In this document: positions 62,660-64,000 of the stretch, piece by piece | Numbering within the stretch: the stretch's first letter is position 1 | Layout of the letters: each line of letters begins with the position of its first letter | Origin: Symbiodinium natans | Lineage: Eukaryota; Sar; Dinophyceae; Suessiales; Symbiodiniaceae | DNA length: 64,000 nt | Reading direction: 5' to 3' | Assembly (NCBI GenBank): GCA_905221605.1 | Contig: CAJNDS010002175.1 | Location: forward strand, 64,001-128,000 | The notes under the pieces: model-generated | Databases searched by the model: none | The model's input: the letters and a program-made list of their open reading frames with translations, nothing else | What the model was told of the DNA's origin: nothing | Program-made: the position numbers and the translations under genes

Positions 62660-63680
62660 TGGGAATTTAAGGTCCTGGGTATTAGAGGGGCCATAATGGG
62701 TTCAGGGGTTTAGGGTTTAGGGTCTGGGGTTTATGAGGACCTTCAGGGTTCAGGGGTTTAGGTTTTAGGGTTTGGGGGTTGAGGCGGGTTGGCAATAGTG
62801 CAGGGGCTCGGGCGCTTGGGGATTTAGGGTCTATATAAGGGGTTCAGGGGTGTAGGTGCCACTATCAAAACAAGCTGCTGCCAGAAGTTCTTGGACCCTG
62901 AAGCCCCTAAAGCGGAAAACTGCAAAAAAAACCAGAATAGAATTATTACGATGCTTGTGGGTGCAAATTCCAAACTTCCAGAGTATGAGGGTTATACCCT
63001 ATCATGTAGACCCTAAACCCTAAACCCTAAACGCCAACACTTGAGATCCATTCCCCCCCACCCCCACCCACCCGGCACCGCAGGCCTCAACGGAGCTGAT
63101 TCAAGTTTAGATTCTTGTGCGTTTACCCAAAGGCTCCTATGTGGTACCTTTTTGGGGTAGCGTACTAGAAGCCCCTATAGCTAACACAAAAAGGAACAAC
63201 ATTGGAGCCTTTGGGTATGGTTCAATCTTCAGGGCTCAAGGTGCTTCTATCCGTGAGACCTAAACCTTTCAATGAGCCGTAAACCCTGAAAACTGAGACT
63301 CTCAGCGATATTCCATCTGCAGGGGTTTTTAACGTATGGTGATCTATGGCTTTGGGCCCGAAATCTGTGAAATAGAACCCTCAACTTCAAGAACCCTCCA
63401 AAAGCTATAGGGGTAAGGGCATGTGGTGCGTGTTTTTGGGGGCGGTCCCGGACTTGGTGTCAGACAGACCATATGGTTTCTTGAGATTGGTCCGAATTAC
63501 CCGGTTTGTGTGCGAGGGCGAGGGGTTTTGGGGGGAGGGGGAGGGTTTTAAAGATTTGGGGGAGCGCTTCAGATGCAGTTGGAACCCTAAACTCTAAACC
63601 CTAAACCCTAAATCCTAAACCCTAAACAATAAACCCTAAACCCTAGCCCTAAACCCTAAACCCGAAACAGCAAACCCTCA
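62660..63680. other. spacer
   Basis: Degenerate heptamers, a small TIR element at 63124-63217 listed separately, and no supported exon. Confidence 0.5.
63124..63217. mobile_element. MITE family N
   Basis: Ends TACCCAAAGGCTCC and GGAGCCTTTGGGTA are perfect 14-bp inverted repeats. The core GTACCTTTTTGGGGTAGC resembles that of family A. Confidence 0.88.
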
Positions 63681-63689
63681 TCTGGGGGC

Positions 63690-63767
63690 CCGGCTGGTGG
63701 CGCCTCGGGCGCTGCAGGAGCCTCGACCGACTCAGCCGCCTCCTCGACAAGGGTGGCGGACTCCAAG
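63690..63767 (-). CDS. exon, acidic alanine/proline-rich
   Basis: The frame ESATLVEEAAESVEAPAAPE, then APPAGPPDE, is the most upstream exon of the minus-strand series in this window. It is bordered by CCCTAAA on the left and TTTAGGG on the right. No Met is visible, so the gene may start beyond it or outside the window. Confidence 0.5.
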
Positions 63768-64000
63768 ATACCCCATTAGGGTTTAGGGTTTAGGGTTTGG
63801 GGGGTTTAGGGTTCAGGGTCTAGGGTTTGGGATTTAGGGGTTTGACTAGGGTTTAGGGTTAGGGGTTTAGGGGGTTAAGGGTTTAGGGTTTGGGGATTTC
63901 AGGCTTAGGGTGTCGCTCTGGTCAGCTGAAAGCAGTAGATTGCAGACATACCCACCCCAAGACCGCCCAGACACCACTCAAGACGAGCCAAAACTAGAGC

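Overview
ORGANISM. The window looks like dinoflagellate nuclear DNA. Evidence in the sequence: (1) hundreds of TTTAGGG/CCCTAAA heptamers, the plant/dinoflagellate-type telomere unit, are scattered in both orientations through the interior; (2) the best-supported genes are cut into short exons (19-312 nt) whose introns begin GC, GT or GA and end AG, and every exon I could place exactly starts with G, which is the known dinoflagellate AG|G splice style; (3) the protein families (DUF4116 repeats, a BTB protein, an ankyrin protein with an RGWCRLER block, a Gfo/Idh/MocA-like protein) are ones I associate with dinoflagellates; (4) every confident gene lies on the minus strand, as in dinoflagellate unidirectional gene blocks. 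I cannot name the species. Long open reading frames are a poor guide here, because most are translations of heptamer or simple repeats.

LAYOUT. 0.6-2.6 kb: DUF4116-repeat exons (minus), part of them duplicated, with two inverted copies of one MITE nearby. 2.6-5.3 kb: repeats and one possible exon. 5.3-9.7 kb: a block almost free of heptamers, with large inverted repeats, hexanucleotide runs and a broken non-LTR reverse transcriptase. 9.7-15 kb: repeat-rich DNA with few exon-like pieces. 15.4-17.9 kb: a BTB-domain gene (minus). 18.2-25.2 kb: smaller minus-strand exons, including a cysteine-rich one. 25.2-28.2 kb: transposon-like elements and heptamer arrays. 28.2-37.3 kb: a large ankyrin-repeat gene (minus), 17 introns resolved to the base. 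39.9-44.5 kb: a Gfo/Idh/MocA-like gene (minus), ATG to stop, 10 introns resolved. 45-64 kb: arrays plus a long series of minus-strand exons of unknown function.

CENTRAL OBSERVATION. Many introns here still show how they were made. Type 1: short terminal-inverted-repeat elements (at least a dozen families, about 70-450 bp) inserted in exons with a short target duplication, usually 4 bp, that begins with G. The intron starts at the first copy of the duplication (GT/GC/GA) and ends at the terminal AG of the element, so splicing restores the pre-insertion reading frame exactly. Type 2: TTTAGGG arrays flanked by 10-22 bp duplications of exon sequence containing AG|GY, which again supply both splice sites. 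In the two best genes 27 introns were resolved by frame: 12 GC, 10 GT and 5 GA donors, all AG acceptors, all followed by G. Arrays also sit inside some transposon copies whose relatives lack them. The sequence therefore suggests two intron-making processes, DNA-transposon introners and telomere-repeat insertion, acting on the same genes.
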